DNA of 64,000 nt, taken from positions 124,001-188,000 of the forward strand of contig NZ_JASHIC010000014.1 in the NCBI RefSeq assembly GCF_030056705.1. The letters run 5' to 3'. Both the position numbers and the translations under genes were made by a program. Positions 19,492 through 26,712 of the stretch are shown in pieces; within the stretch, counting starts at the first letter, position 1; each line of letters begins with the position of its first letter. The notes beneath the pieces were generated by a model. The model made no database searches. It was not told the origin of the DNA and was given only the letters and a program-made list of their open reading frames with translations. The DNA is from Flectobacillus longus. GTDB lineage: Bacteria; Bacteroidota; Bacteroidia; Cytophagales; Spirosomataceae.

Positions 19492-20469
19492 TTACTGGAC
19501 TTCAAACTCTTCGATCCAATCAATCATTTTTAAACATCCCTTTTCGATAGCACTACTCAAAAAGTTTTTTGATACTTTAACCTCTACTTTGCCCATGCTT
19601 GGTACAAAGCTTTCAAACCCCTTATACTTTTTGACGTTCATGAGATAATCACTTTGTAACTTCTTTAAGGTTTTGAGTGTTGACTCACTGAGTCCAATCT
19701 GATTTTTGAAATAGCCCTTTTGCGTAGTTAAGGACAATTGTTGCCATTGAAGAATATGCAATGGAAATGACTGTGCTACAACATAATTGCCATTTTCATT
19801 AATTGAAAGCGGATTTTCGATCCAATTGTATGGGTGATAATGAGTTCCTATTTCAGATTGTATATATACCTTTTCTTGAAAAATGGGAATGAAATTTAAC
19901 CAAAGTTGTTCTGCACCAAATCCATGACAAAAATCGAAATAACCTTTATCTTTCGTTCTTTCTTTCCAATAGGTTAAAAAGTTATGGGCTTGTGTGCTTG
20001 GTTTGAAGCCCCAAAATCCAGCATTATAGAGTCCAGCATTTAAAAATGATGGCTCATTGATAGGATGCTTTGGATTACGTTGTTGTGTAATATTTGAGCT
20101 CAAAACAATGTCATGTTCATCAAGAATTTGCCAAGTTTTTGCTAAAGATTGAAAAAGTTGAGTTTGACTTTCAAGAAAAACAATTTTGTCTGCTTGGTAC
20201 TTTTTCTCCAAAAATGACGCAAAATAAGGTTTTAGCGAGCGGGTAAATTCATCCACTGTGTATCTTTCTGCCATTTCTGATAAAAAAGGCAAACCTAATT
20301 CATCGGCACCTATGATAGGAAATGCTGTAGCGGGTAAATTGCTAGGCAAACGGTCTGCAATACCGATGACAAATTTTGTATCAGGTTCGTGTTTCTGTAA
20401 GTCTTCGCCCAATACAAGTGCAAATGGTATTTGAGAGATTGAGCAAACTGTATAAACTAATTGTATCAT
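19492..20469 (-). CDS. GT8-like transferase paralog lacking the DxD motif
   Basis: 325 residues from ATG at 20469 (MIQLVYTVCSISQIPFALVL); an upstream in-frame ATG at 20532 would overlap the next gene. It aligns along its length with the gene at 21579-22559: VCSISQI/ICSINYL, FVIGIADRL/FVIGLVDRL, RSLKPYFASFL/TAVKPYFIDYF, LNAGLYNAGFWGFKPS/LSTGLYNLGFIATSRS, EQLWLNFIPIF/DQHWINFVPLF. At the metal site the paralog has YFDPDIIVF while this protein has FLESQTQLF (residues 98-106), so the DxD needed for nucleotide-sugar binding is lost. It may be a pseudoenzyme or a metal-independent transferase. It sits 17 nt after the GT9 stop in the minus-strand cluster. Confidence 0.65.
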   Translation of the reverse strand: MIQLVYTVCSISQIPFALVLGEDLQKHEPDTKFVIGIADRLPSNLPATAFPIIGADELGLPFLSEMAERYTVDEFTRSLKPYFASFLEKKYQADKIVFLESQTQLFQSLAKTWQILDEHDIVLSSNITQQRNPKHPINEPSFLNAGLYNAGFWGFKPSTQAHNFLTYWKERTKDKGYFDFCHGFGAEQLWLNFIPIFQEKVYIQSEIGTHYHPYNWIENPLSINENGNYVVAQSFPLHILQWQQLSLTTQKGYFKNQIGLSESTLKTLKKLQSDYLMNVKKYKGFESFVPSMGKVEVKVSKNFLSSAIEKGCLKMIDWIEEFEVQ

Positions 20470-20486
20470 ATTTGAATGGAGTGATG

Positions 20487-21518
20487 TTAGGATATAGAAG
20501 TACTTTGAATATGTTTTTCTATCACATCCCAAACTACTTCAAATGGCAAATCAGCACAAGGTTTTTGTCCATCGGTAATAATAGTGGCATTGTTGGTAGC
20601 ATATCCACCTGAGTAGGGAAGATATTTATCAAAATTCACAAATCTTCCGAATAATAGTAATCCATACGTTCCAACGGCATTGGCCAAATGAGCAGGTCCA
20701 CTATCAACGCCTATAAAGAACTGTGCTCTACGGATAATCTCGGCTGTTTGGAGCAAACTAAATTTACCACAACAATTAATATATCCTGCTAAAGATTGAT
20801 TCAAGCTACTTTTTAAGCCTACTTCAACAACATGATAGCCAAGAGTATGGAGGCGTTGAATGAGGTTTTCCCAATGATATGTTTGCCAATCTTTGGGCGA
20901 AAAGTTGGAGTGACAATGAATTGCAACAAATTTTTGAGGTAGAGCTTGCAGGTCTATTTTTTGTTTGTCGTCTTCGCTGATATATACTTTGGGAGTTTCT
21001 TCGCTCAAAGGCAAACCGCCTACTTTGGCAAACACTTCTAATAAATTTCCAAATTGGAAATAATTTTTCACATGAATTCCTAATTGTTCTGCATAAGGGT
21101 TTGTCAAAAAAGTAAGTGTTGGTATATGAAGGCGTAACTCTGGCATGTGAAGATTATAAAAAATATCAAAGTTATGGTGCCTGCTAGTGAGGATACTTTG
21201 ATACAAATTGGTTTCTTCAATAGTGTAGTCGATATGGGGATTACTATCAATGAGTTCTCTAAATGGTTTGCGAACAATCCAAAATACCTTACTATTTGGA
21301 TGCTTTTGTTTAATAATACGAGAGAGAGGCTCTGCGGCTACAATATCTCCAAAATGCTCGGCTAGTAGTACGCCAATCATCTGTTTTTTGGGATTTTTTA
21401 ATTTAATCTGACCAACAAACAAATAACTTTGAGCGAATCTCCAAGCTGGGATATATTGTTGAACAATGTATTTATTATAGCGATGTTTCCAGAGGTCAAT
21501 AAAACGCTGAATGCCCAT
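20487..21518 (-). CDS. Glycosyltransferase family 9 (heptosyltransferase-like)
   Basis: GT-B fold transferase of 343 residues related to ADP-heptose:LPS heptosyltransferases. Seen: GVLLAEHFGDIVAAEPLSRI (the N-terminal 'GD' segment), PKVYISEDDKQ linker, FVAIHCHSNFSPKDWQTYHW, and the family hallmark FIGVDSGPAHLANAVGTYGLLLFG near the C-terminus. It probably adds heptose or a similar sugar to a lipid-linked glycan on the cytoplasmic face. Sits in a minus-strand group of transferase genes; Bacteroidota GT9 specificity varies, so the donor is unknown. Confidence 0.88.
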   Translation of the reverse strand: MGIQRFIDLWKHRYNKYIVQQYIPAWRFAQSYLFVGQIKLKNPKKQMIGVLLAEHFGDIVAAEPLSRIIKQKHPNSKVFWIVRKPFRELIDSNPHIDYTIEETNLYQSILTSRHHNFDIFYNLHMPELRLHIPTLTFLTNPYAEQLGIHVKNYFQFGNLLEVFAKVGGLPLSEETPKVYISEDDKQKIDLQALPQKFVAIHCHSNFSPKDWQTYHWENLIQRLHTLGYHVVEVGLKSSLNQSLAGYINCCGKFSLLQTAEIIRRAQFFIGVDSGPAHLANAVGTYGLLLFGRFVNFDKYLPYSGGYATNNATIITDGQKPCADLPFEVVWDVIEKHIQSTSIS

Positions 21519-21578
21519 TTTTACTTTAAGATTTGTCTGAAATTAATTAGATAGCTATGACTATCCAACATATATAAA

Positions 21579-22559
21579 TTAACGATTTAATAGGGAAACC
21601 ACTTTGCGAAAAGGCATTTGTAAAGCCTTTCTGACACGTATATAACGTTTAACCTTGGGTGGTTTGATGTAAAAACAAGGAATTTTGATATAATAATCGT
21701 TAAAGTTGTCTTTCAGTTTTTGGGCATAATACTGAAACAATGGCACAATATCGGGTCTGTTTTCAAAGCTCGAGCGATTTTGGTATTTCGAAACCTCGTT
21801 AGGTTTTTTTAATTCATAGCCACTATAATGGAAAAAAATCAATGGCTTTTCATTGATAAAATATTTACCATCTCTCGTACTCACTGTGCGCTCGTGCAAG
21901 TTCCAATAAGCCATATTATAACCTGGATATTTATCTACCAATACGTCATTTGGATAGAATAAAGGGACAAAATTAATCCAATGCTGGTCTACAAATAAGC
22001 CATTGCAAAGGTCAATTCTACAATCTTTCTCTAAGCGATCTTTCCACCAGTTTACCATGTGATAAGTGGCTTCACTTCGAGAGGTTGCAATAAATCCTAG
22101 ATTATAAAGCCCCGTGCTCAAATGGTCAGTTTCTTTAGTATTCAGATCGTCATTGATAGGTGAGCATATATGTGGTGTTATCACCATCGGATATTTTTTC
22201 AAAGAATCTTCGAGAGGTTTCAAGCTATCAAAAACAATGATGTCTGGATCAAAGTAGATAACGTTTTGAATATCAGGGCGATTCTTATAGAAATAATCGA
22301 TAAAATAGGGCTTTACGGCGGTGTTGAGCTCAGTGATATTATAGTTTTCACACATTTGTTCAAATGATTCGATATTGATTTTATCAATTTCGAGCATTTG
22401 AAAAGGAGGGATTTTATCTGATTCAAGCGCCACTTTGTCGAGCCTGTCTACCAAACCAATTACAAATTCTATGGATGGGTTTTGTTCTTGCAAGGACTGC
22501 CCCAAGGTTTGGGCTTGGGCCAAATAGTTAATCGAACAAATAGTAAATGCTAAAGTCAT
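21579..22559 (-). CDS. GT8-like nucleotide-sugar glycosyltransferase
   Basis: GT-A fold transferase of 326 residues. The start MTLAFTICSINYLAQAQTLG is typical of a bacterial family annotated as glycosyl transferase or nucleotide-diphospho-sugar transferase. The metal-binding DxD is at residues 104-106 in VIYFDPDIIVFDSL, and DQHWINFVPLF with FFHYSGYE toward the C-terminus matches the second half of GT8-like proteins. The adjacent gene at 19492-20469 is a diverged paralog. Cytoplasmic; donor and acceptor unknown. Confidence 0.78.
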   Translation of the reverse strand: MTLAFTICSINYLAQAQTLGQSLQEQNPSIEFVIGLVDRLDKVALESDKIPPFQMLEIDKINIESFEQMCENYNITELNTAVKPYFIDYFYKNRPDIQNVIYFDPDIIVFDSLKPLEDSLKKYPMVITPHICSPINDDLNTKETDHLSTGLYNLGFIATSRSEATYHMVNWWKDRLEKDCRIDLCNGLFVDQHWINFVPLFYPNDVLVDKYPGYNMAYWNLHERTVSTRDGKYFINEKPLIFFHYSGYELKKPNEVSKYQNRSSFENRPDIVPLFQYYAQKLKDNFNDYYIKIPCFYIKPPKVKRYIRVRKALQMPFRKVVSLLNR

Positions 22560-22631
22560 AATCGTTTTCAGCTAAACTGTTGGCAAATTGCGCCAGTCTA
22601 ATTAAGTTGTTTTGGGTTCGGTTGAGAACTA

Positions 22632-23786
22632 TTAGGAAATATGCAAAATTGTCAAAAATTCATGAAATGCTTTTTCTGTTGCATGTCTTTGAAGGACTTT
22701 CTTTCGAGCAACTTTTCCCATTTGTAAGCGACACGCTGGGTTTTCTTTGATACTTACAATGGCATTTGCCATAGCATTCAGCGAAAGATAAGGCACAATA
22801 ATACCTGCATCTGTTTCAATTAAATCTTGAGCACCACCAGCATTTTCAAAACAAACCATCGGTTTTTGTAATAAAGCTGCTTCTAAAACCACCAAAGGAT
22901 AAGGGTCTTCGCGAGAAGTGAGTGCAAAAATATCAAAAACAGCCAAGTAGTCTAATGGGTTGCTTACTGCTTCTACAAACCTGATATTGTGTAAGCCTAA
23001 TCGTTGAGAATCTATTGAAAAAATCTTAAAATCATTTTGTGAGTGTGAGCCACCTATCCAAAGGAAATAGATATTTTGTTGCTGCAAAATATGTGCAAGT
23101 TGAACAAATAAATCTGTTCCTTTTCTTAAATCGATGGTGCCCATACCACCAACCACGAAGGCGTCTTGTGGTATTCCAAGTTCTTGTTTGAGAGTATCAA
23201 CTTTAGTGCTAGAAATGTGATAATCTTGCGCTGACTCAGGTAAAAGGGAACATAAAATATCTATTTTTTGCTCAGGAATCTCAAACTGTTGCATCAAATT
23301 TTGTTTGACCGAATTGGCACAAGCAATAAACTTTTGGGTGCAACGTAAGGTATTGTTTATTGCCTGTTGCGACCCATTATACATTTCGATACCCATTCGA
23401 AGCTCATGAATATACGAGTAAATAGGAATATTGAGTTGACTTAATTCTTCGAAAATATCACCATTGGTAAAAGTGTTTGATACGATTAAGTCAAATTTTT
23501 GACTTGCTAAGGTCTGCCAAACATGACTCTTTTCTGTGCTGGTTTGACCCAATTTGGATTTTATTTTTTGAAGAATCTGATTTTTTAATCCGATTGTTTT
23601 CTCCTGATGAAGAAGGTATGTTGGGGCAATGGATTCGTATTCTTGAACTAATGGACCGTCGTGCTTGAGAAGTACCGAAAACTTTACTTTACCATAGGAT
23701 TTTAGCAATTTCAAAAATCTGAGTAATAAAATTTGGGAGCCTGCACGATTGGCATCGTGACCCACAAAAAGTATGTTTTGTATCAT
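22632..23786 (-). CDS. Glycosyltransferase family 4
   Basis: GT-B fold transferase. I take ATG 23786 (MIQNILFVGHDANRAGSQ) as the start; an in-frame ATG at 23819 adds 11 unlikely residues. 384 residues. Seen: FVGHDANRAGSQILLLRFL at the acceptor side, VGGMGTIDLRKGTDLFVQLA, FLWIGGSH, and DIFALTSREDPYPLVVLEAALLQKPMVCF with the E-x7-E motif. Belongs to the minus-strand transferase group of the surface-glycan region; specificity unknown. Confidence 0.9.
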   Translation of the reverse strand: MIQNILFVGHDANRAGSQILLLRFLKLLKSYGKVKFSVLLKHDGPLVQEYESIAPTYLLHQEKTIGLKNQILQKIKSKLGQTSTEKSHVWQTLASQKFDLIVSNTFTNGDIFEELSQLNIPIYSYIHELRMGIEMYNGSQQAINNTLRCTQKFIACANSVKQNLMQQFEIPEQKIDILCSLLPESAQDYHISSTKVDTLKQELGIPQDAFVVGGMGTIDLRKGTDLFVQLAHILQQQNIYFLWIGGSHSQNDFKIFSIDSQRLGLHNIRFVEAVSNPLDYLAVFDIFALTSREDPYPLVVLEAALLQKPMVCFENAGGAQDLIETDAGIIVPYLSLNAMANAIVSIKENPACRLQMGKVARKKVLQRHATEKAFHEFLTILHIS

Positions 23787-23880
23787 AAAAATAAGCTTCG
23801 ACGGAAATTTGGATTTCAAAATTACAAAATAATCTTGGATTCTCTGAACCTTCTACTCGTTCATCGCAAGAATGCTCGGC

Positions 23881-24711
23881 TTATTGGGACAATTTCAAAC
23901 CCTCAAGAATTTCCTCGTAACGCTGTATGGTTTTAGTTAAAGTTTTTTGTAAATTTTCTTCAGACTCAGCCAACAAAGCCTCAAACATTTGTTTGCGGTT
24001 TTCCAGAAAAAAGTAATTCTGAGGCGTATGAATACTCGTCATGCCGCCACGGTGCTTGCGATAGCAGCCCATCGTTTCTGGGAAGAACTTTATTTTGCCA
24101 AATTTAGCGGCCTGAATAAAGATTCCAATATCACCACTGGCGCTTTTCCACCACCAAGGAGCTAAGCCATTTTTGAAAACATTCCGAAAAACAGTGCTAG
24201 CAGTACCCAAAATCCATTCTTCGTCCTTATATAAGTCATCTAGCGTTGAAACTTCTTTTTGATTTAAGACATTAAAAGGATGGCTTTCAGAACCATCTTC
24301 ATAAATGACTTCAAGCTGATGGTGAGTTAAAGCAAAATCTGGATGTTGGTCTAGGAAATCTACTTGTTTTTGGAGCTTATGTGGGTCTGTCCAATAATCG
24401 TCACCTTCACACAAAGCGATGTATTCACCACGAGCCTTACCAAAAATAAAGGCTACGTTATTTTTCCCACCCAACTCACGAGGAGAGGTAGGTCCAAGGT
24501 TGATAGGATGTAAAAAAGCTTTAATTTGAGGATAACGCTGGCTATACGTCTGAATGATTTCGGCGCTATTGTCTGTAGAAGCATCATCGCCAATGACAAT
24601 TTCATACTCGAAATTCACCTGCTGTGTGAGTGCTCCATCCAACATTTGCGCAATGAATTTACCATGATTATACACAGGCACAAGGATACTTACTTTGGGC
24701 AATTTTTCCAT
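23881..24711 (-). CDS. Glycosyltransferase family 2
   Basis: GT-A fold inverting transferase of 276 residues. N-terminal VSILVPVYNHGKFIAQMLDGAL and YEIVIGDDASTDNSAEII are the classic GT2 UDP-binding strands, and ALCEGDDYWTDPHKLQKQ carries the metal-binding DD pair. TMGCYRKHRGGMTS resembles rhamnosyl- or N-acetylglucosaminyl-transferases of O-antigen clusters. First gene of the minus-strand transferase group; the group ends near 19492. A 170-nt spacer separates it from the orphan toxin tip upstream. Confidence 0.92.
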   Translation of the reverse strand: MEKLPKVSILVPVYNHGKFIAQMLDGALTQQVNFEYEIVIGDDASTDNSAEIIQTYSQRYPQIKAFLHPINLGPTSPRELGGKNNVAFIFGKARGEYIALCEGDDYWTDPHKLQKQVDFLDQHPDFALTHHQLEVIYEDGSESHPFNVLNQKEVSTLDDLYKDEEWILGTASTVFRNVFKNGLAPWWWKSASGDIGIFIQAAKFGKIKFFPETMGCYRKHRGGMTSIHTPQNYFFLENRKQMFEALLAESEENLQKTLTKTIQRYEEILEGLKLSQ

Positions 24712-24884
24712 AAATCAATTTTTTAACATTGTTTAGACAATGAGCCTACAAAAATGCTAGGAAAATGCTGAGCAAGCAAAGATAATTATGGGAATGTTTC
24801 AAACGTATTGCTTCTTTAGAGTATAAGTTATTAAAGGGTGATTAGTCAGGTTTTTGAAGTCTAGTTTAGTTTCAAAAAGACAAA

Positions 24885-25603
24885 TTAATGTGCTTGAATA
24901 AAAGGAAGGAAATCGTTGATAGCGTATCTGTTATTGGCAAATTTTAAAAAGGCGGAGCTACCACCGATTGTAGCATAATCTTCATCATCACCCATTGAAC
25001 CTATGTCTGTATCCCCTGGATTAGGTGACCAGCTCTTAAACTCTAATATCTTTGTGCCTACTCGGGCATCTGGTTCGCAATTGGCTAAAGGCCCTGTTAA
25101 CCGATCTTCAAATTGGGTCGGAATTATCGAATGGTCGCTATTTAGTACTTTTAGCATAGACATAGCTCCAATTACATGACCTTGGTTTCCTGATGTAATC
25201 CCTGAACTAAATACAGAGCTATAACCTGATGTATTCTTAAAGGTATTAATAAAATATGCTACATCTTTGATATATTTATCCATCTTGTTTACATGACTGG
25301 CAGCACTTGTACCACAAGTATTACAACCAGCCAATACATTTTTTTCTATTATTTTAGAAATCTCAGCGGCAGGCAATAAAGCCACATCACGCATAGCTTT
25401 AACATTTTTGATAGTTTCAAAATCAGTGCGTTGTCGGTCATTTGCTCCGCTTCTGCCTGCATAGATGTGTTGGCATCGGTGATGTTGGTACATAATTTTT
25501 CTACTGCAGGGATATTATTTCCTCGTTGTGCCAACTGCTCCAGCTTTCTACATAAACTTATACTTGGTTTTCGAGCCAAGCAAATAGTACACTCAGGTTC
25601 GTC
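24885..25603 (-). pseudogene. Orphan toxin C-terminal cassette, frameshifted
   Basis: A displaced alternative C-terminal tip of the large protein encoded at 26713-31155. It starts with a 75-bp block (25529-25603) identical to 27745-27819, encoding DEPECTICLARKPSISL and the next few residues, then diverges: KLCTNITDANT continues in one frame to about 25440, and homology resumes in another frame as AMRDVALLPAAEISKIIEKN, CNTCGTSAASHVNKMDKYIKD and ILEFKSW, ending at 24885. The parallel segments in the full protein are CNTCGSGGASYLNKMDVYLKD and VECKSW. A frameshift between about 25390 and 25450 separates the two parts. No start codon, promoter or immunity gene is attached, and it lies beyond a terminator, so it is a silent cassette. 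Confidence 0.8.
25529..25603 (-). repeat. 75-bp identical block shared with 27745-27819
   Basis: All 75 bases match the block preceding the tip region in the full toxin gene, while flanking coding sequence diverges. The right edge is sharp and lies 10 nt from a terminator stem. Such a block would serve as a site for homologous exchange of toxin tips. Confidence 0.95.
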
Positions 25604-25612
25604 TTTTCAACA

Positions 25613-25650
25613 AAAATCCCTCTTCTAACCGTAGTTAAAAGAGGGATTTT
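25613..25650. terminator. Intrinsic terminator after the putative immunity gene
   Basis: Stem AAAATCCCTCTT (25613-25624) with AAGAGGGATTTT (25639-25650) and a 14-nt loop, directly after the stop codon (25652-25654) of the minus-strand gene. The symmetric A/T flanks let it work on both strands and isolate the orphan cassette from the operon. Confidence 0.88.
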
Positions 25651-25651
25651 G

Positions 25652-26707
25652 TTAGGCTTGTTCTTTTTCGAAGATGTGGAGTGTACCACCAGTATCTAAA
25701 ATATATAGCTTATCACCATCTACTTGAGGTTTTTGGGCTAAAAATGCTCCGTTTTCTAACTCCACTTCTTGCCACCAAAGTAGTTCTAAGCTATCATAAG
25801 CTAAAACGCCAACAATAGTTGCCTCAGATGTGCCTATTTTGCTAGCAGTGAAGTAAATAAAATTTTCATAAAGAGTATAATTGAAGATACTGAAACCATG
25901 TTTTTTTAGGTTGGGTACTTCGCCATAACGAAGTAAACTTACAGTGGCAATATCGGCTTCTAAATAATAGCTATCGCTAAAAGCTCCACCTTTTAGGCTA
26001 AATATTTTACCATTTTGCATCGTAGTGTGATGTCCTTGAAGCAAACCCCAATCATCACGATTCCATAAGATTTTACCTGTATTGATATCAAGCCCCATTA
26101 AACCATAAGTATTGCCAAATTGCAAACAAACCACTAAGACATCTTCGTGAACACCTAAGAAATTTAATATTTTTCCATTGCGGTTTAGTTGTGTTTGCCA
26201 TATAATAGCTCCATTAGTATTCAATGCAAGTATTTTAAAGTTATCGTGTTGATGATTACAAAATATCTTATCTATGTATTGGTAATTTAAAAAACCAATA
26301 CTCTCTTCCAAACTCCATAACAAAGTAAATTTTTCTATGTCAAATAGTCCGACTAAACGAACGTTTAACTCATTTCTCAATAGGATTACTATTTTGGCAT
26401 TAACAATATTTGAAGATAAGTTAAAACTTAAATTATTTTCACATTTGTAATAATTCAAATTAGAGTCAAACTTGAGAATTTGACTGAACATATTGACAAA
26501 TATGAGTTCTTCATCAGTTGAATAAATACAATGTCCTAATTCAACTTCTTTAGGACTAATTTTTGAAAGTAAAGGATTTAGTGTAGTCCTATCGTATTTT
26601 TTCAAATATAATTGACCTTCTACATTCTGGATTCCAAAAACAAAATTTTTAGCAAAACACATTTGACTGTGTTTAATCATCTTTTTTACTTCAAATAATT
26701 TTATCAT
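25652..26707 (-). CDS. Beta-propeller (PQQ-like repeat) protein, putative immunity protein
   Basis: 351 residues without signal peptide, so cytoplasmic. It contains repeated blade-like strands: LFDIEKFTLLWSLEES, ALNTNGAIIWQTQLNRNGK, GLDINTGKILWNRDDWG, AYDSLELLWWQEVELENG and LYILDTGGTLHIFEKEQ, each of the form '(A/G)xDxxTGxxxWxx', the signature of PQQ-like or WD40-like beta-propellers. Its start is 5 nt after the stop of the large toxin-like gene, so the two are translationally coupled. That position, the lack of export signal and the small size fit an immunity protein that binds the toxin tip. No similarity to a named immunity family is claimed. Confidence 0.6.
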   Translation of the reverse strand: MIKLFEVKKMIKHSQMCFAKNFVFGIQNVEGQLYLKKYDRTTLNPLLSKISPKEVELGHCIYSTDEELIFVNMFSQILKFDSNLNYYKCENNLSFNLSSNIVNAKIVILLRNELNVRLVGLFDIEKFTLLWSLEESIGFLNYQYIDKIFCNHQHDNFKILALNTNGAIIWQTQLNRNGKILNFLGVHEDVLVVCLQFGNTYGLMGLDINTGKILWNRDDWGLLQGHHTTMQNGKIFSLKGGAFSDSYYLEADIATVSLLRYGEVPNLKKHGFSIFNYTLYENFIYFTASKIGTSEATIVGVLAYDSLELLWWQEVELENGAFLAQKPQVDGDKLYILDTGGTLHIFEKEQA

Positions 26708-26712
26708 ATATT

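Noticed and set aside
21339-21365. Small plus-strand open frames inside the glycosyltransferase genes
   Set aside because: They are antisense to recognisable GT9 motifs and have no family features.
24712-24884. Possible immunity gene for the orphan toxin tip
   Set aside because: Only 173 nt with no open frame of useful length on either strand.
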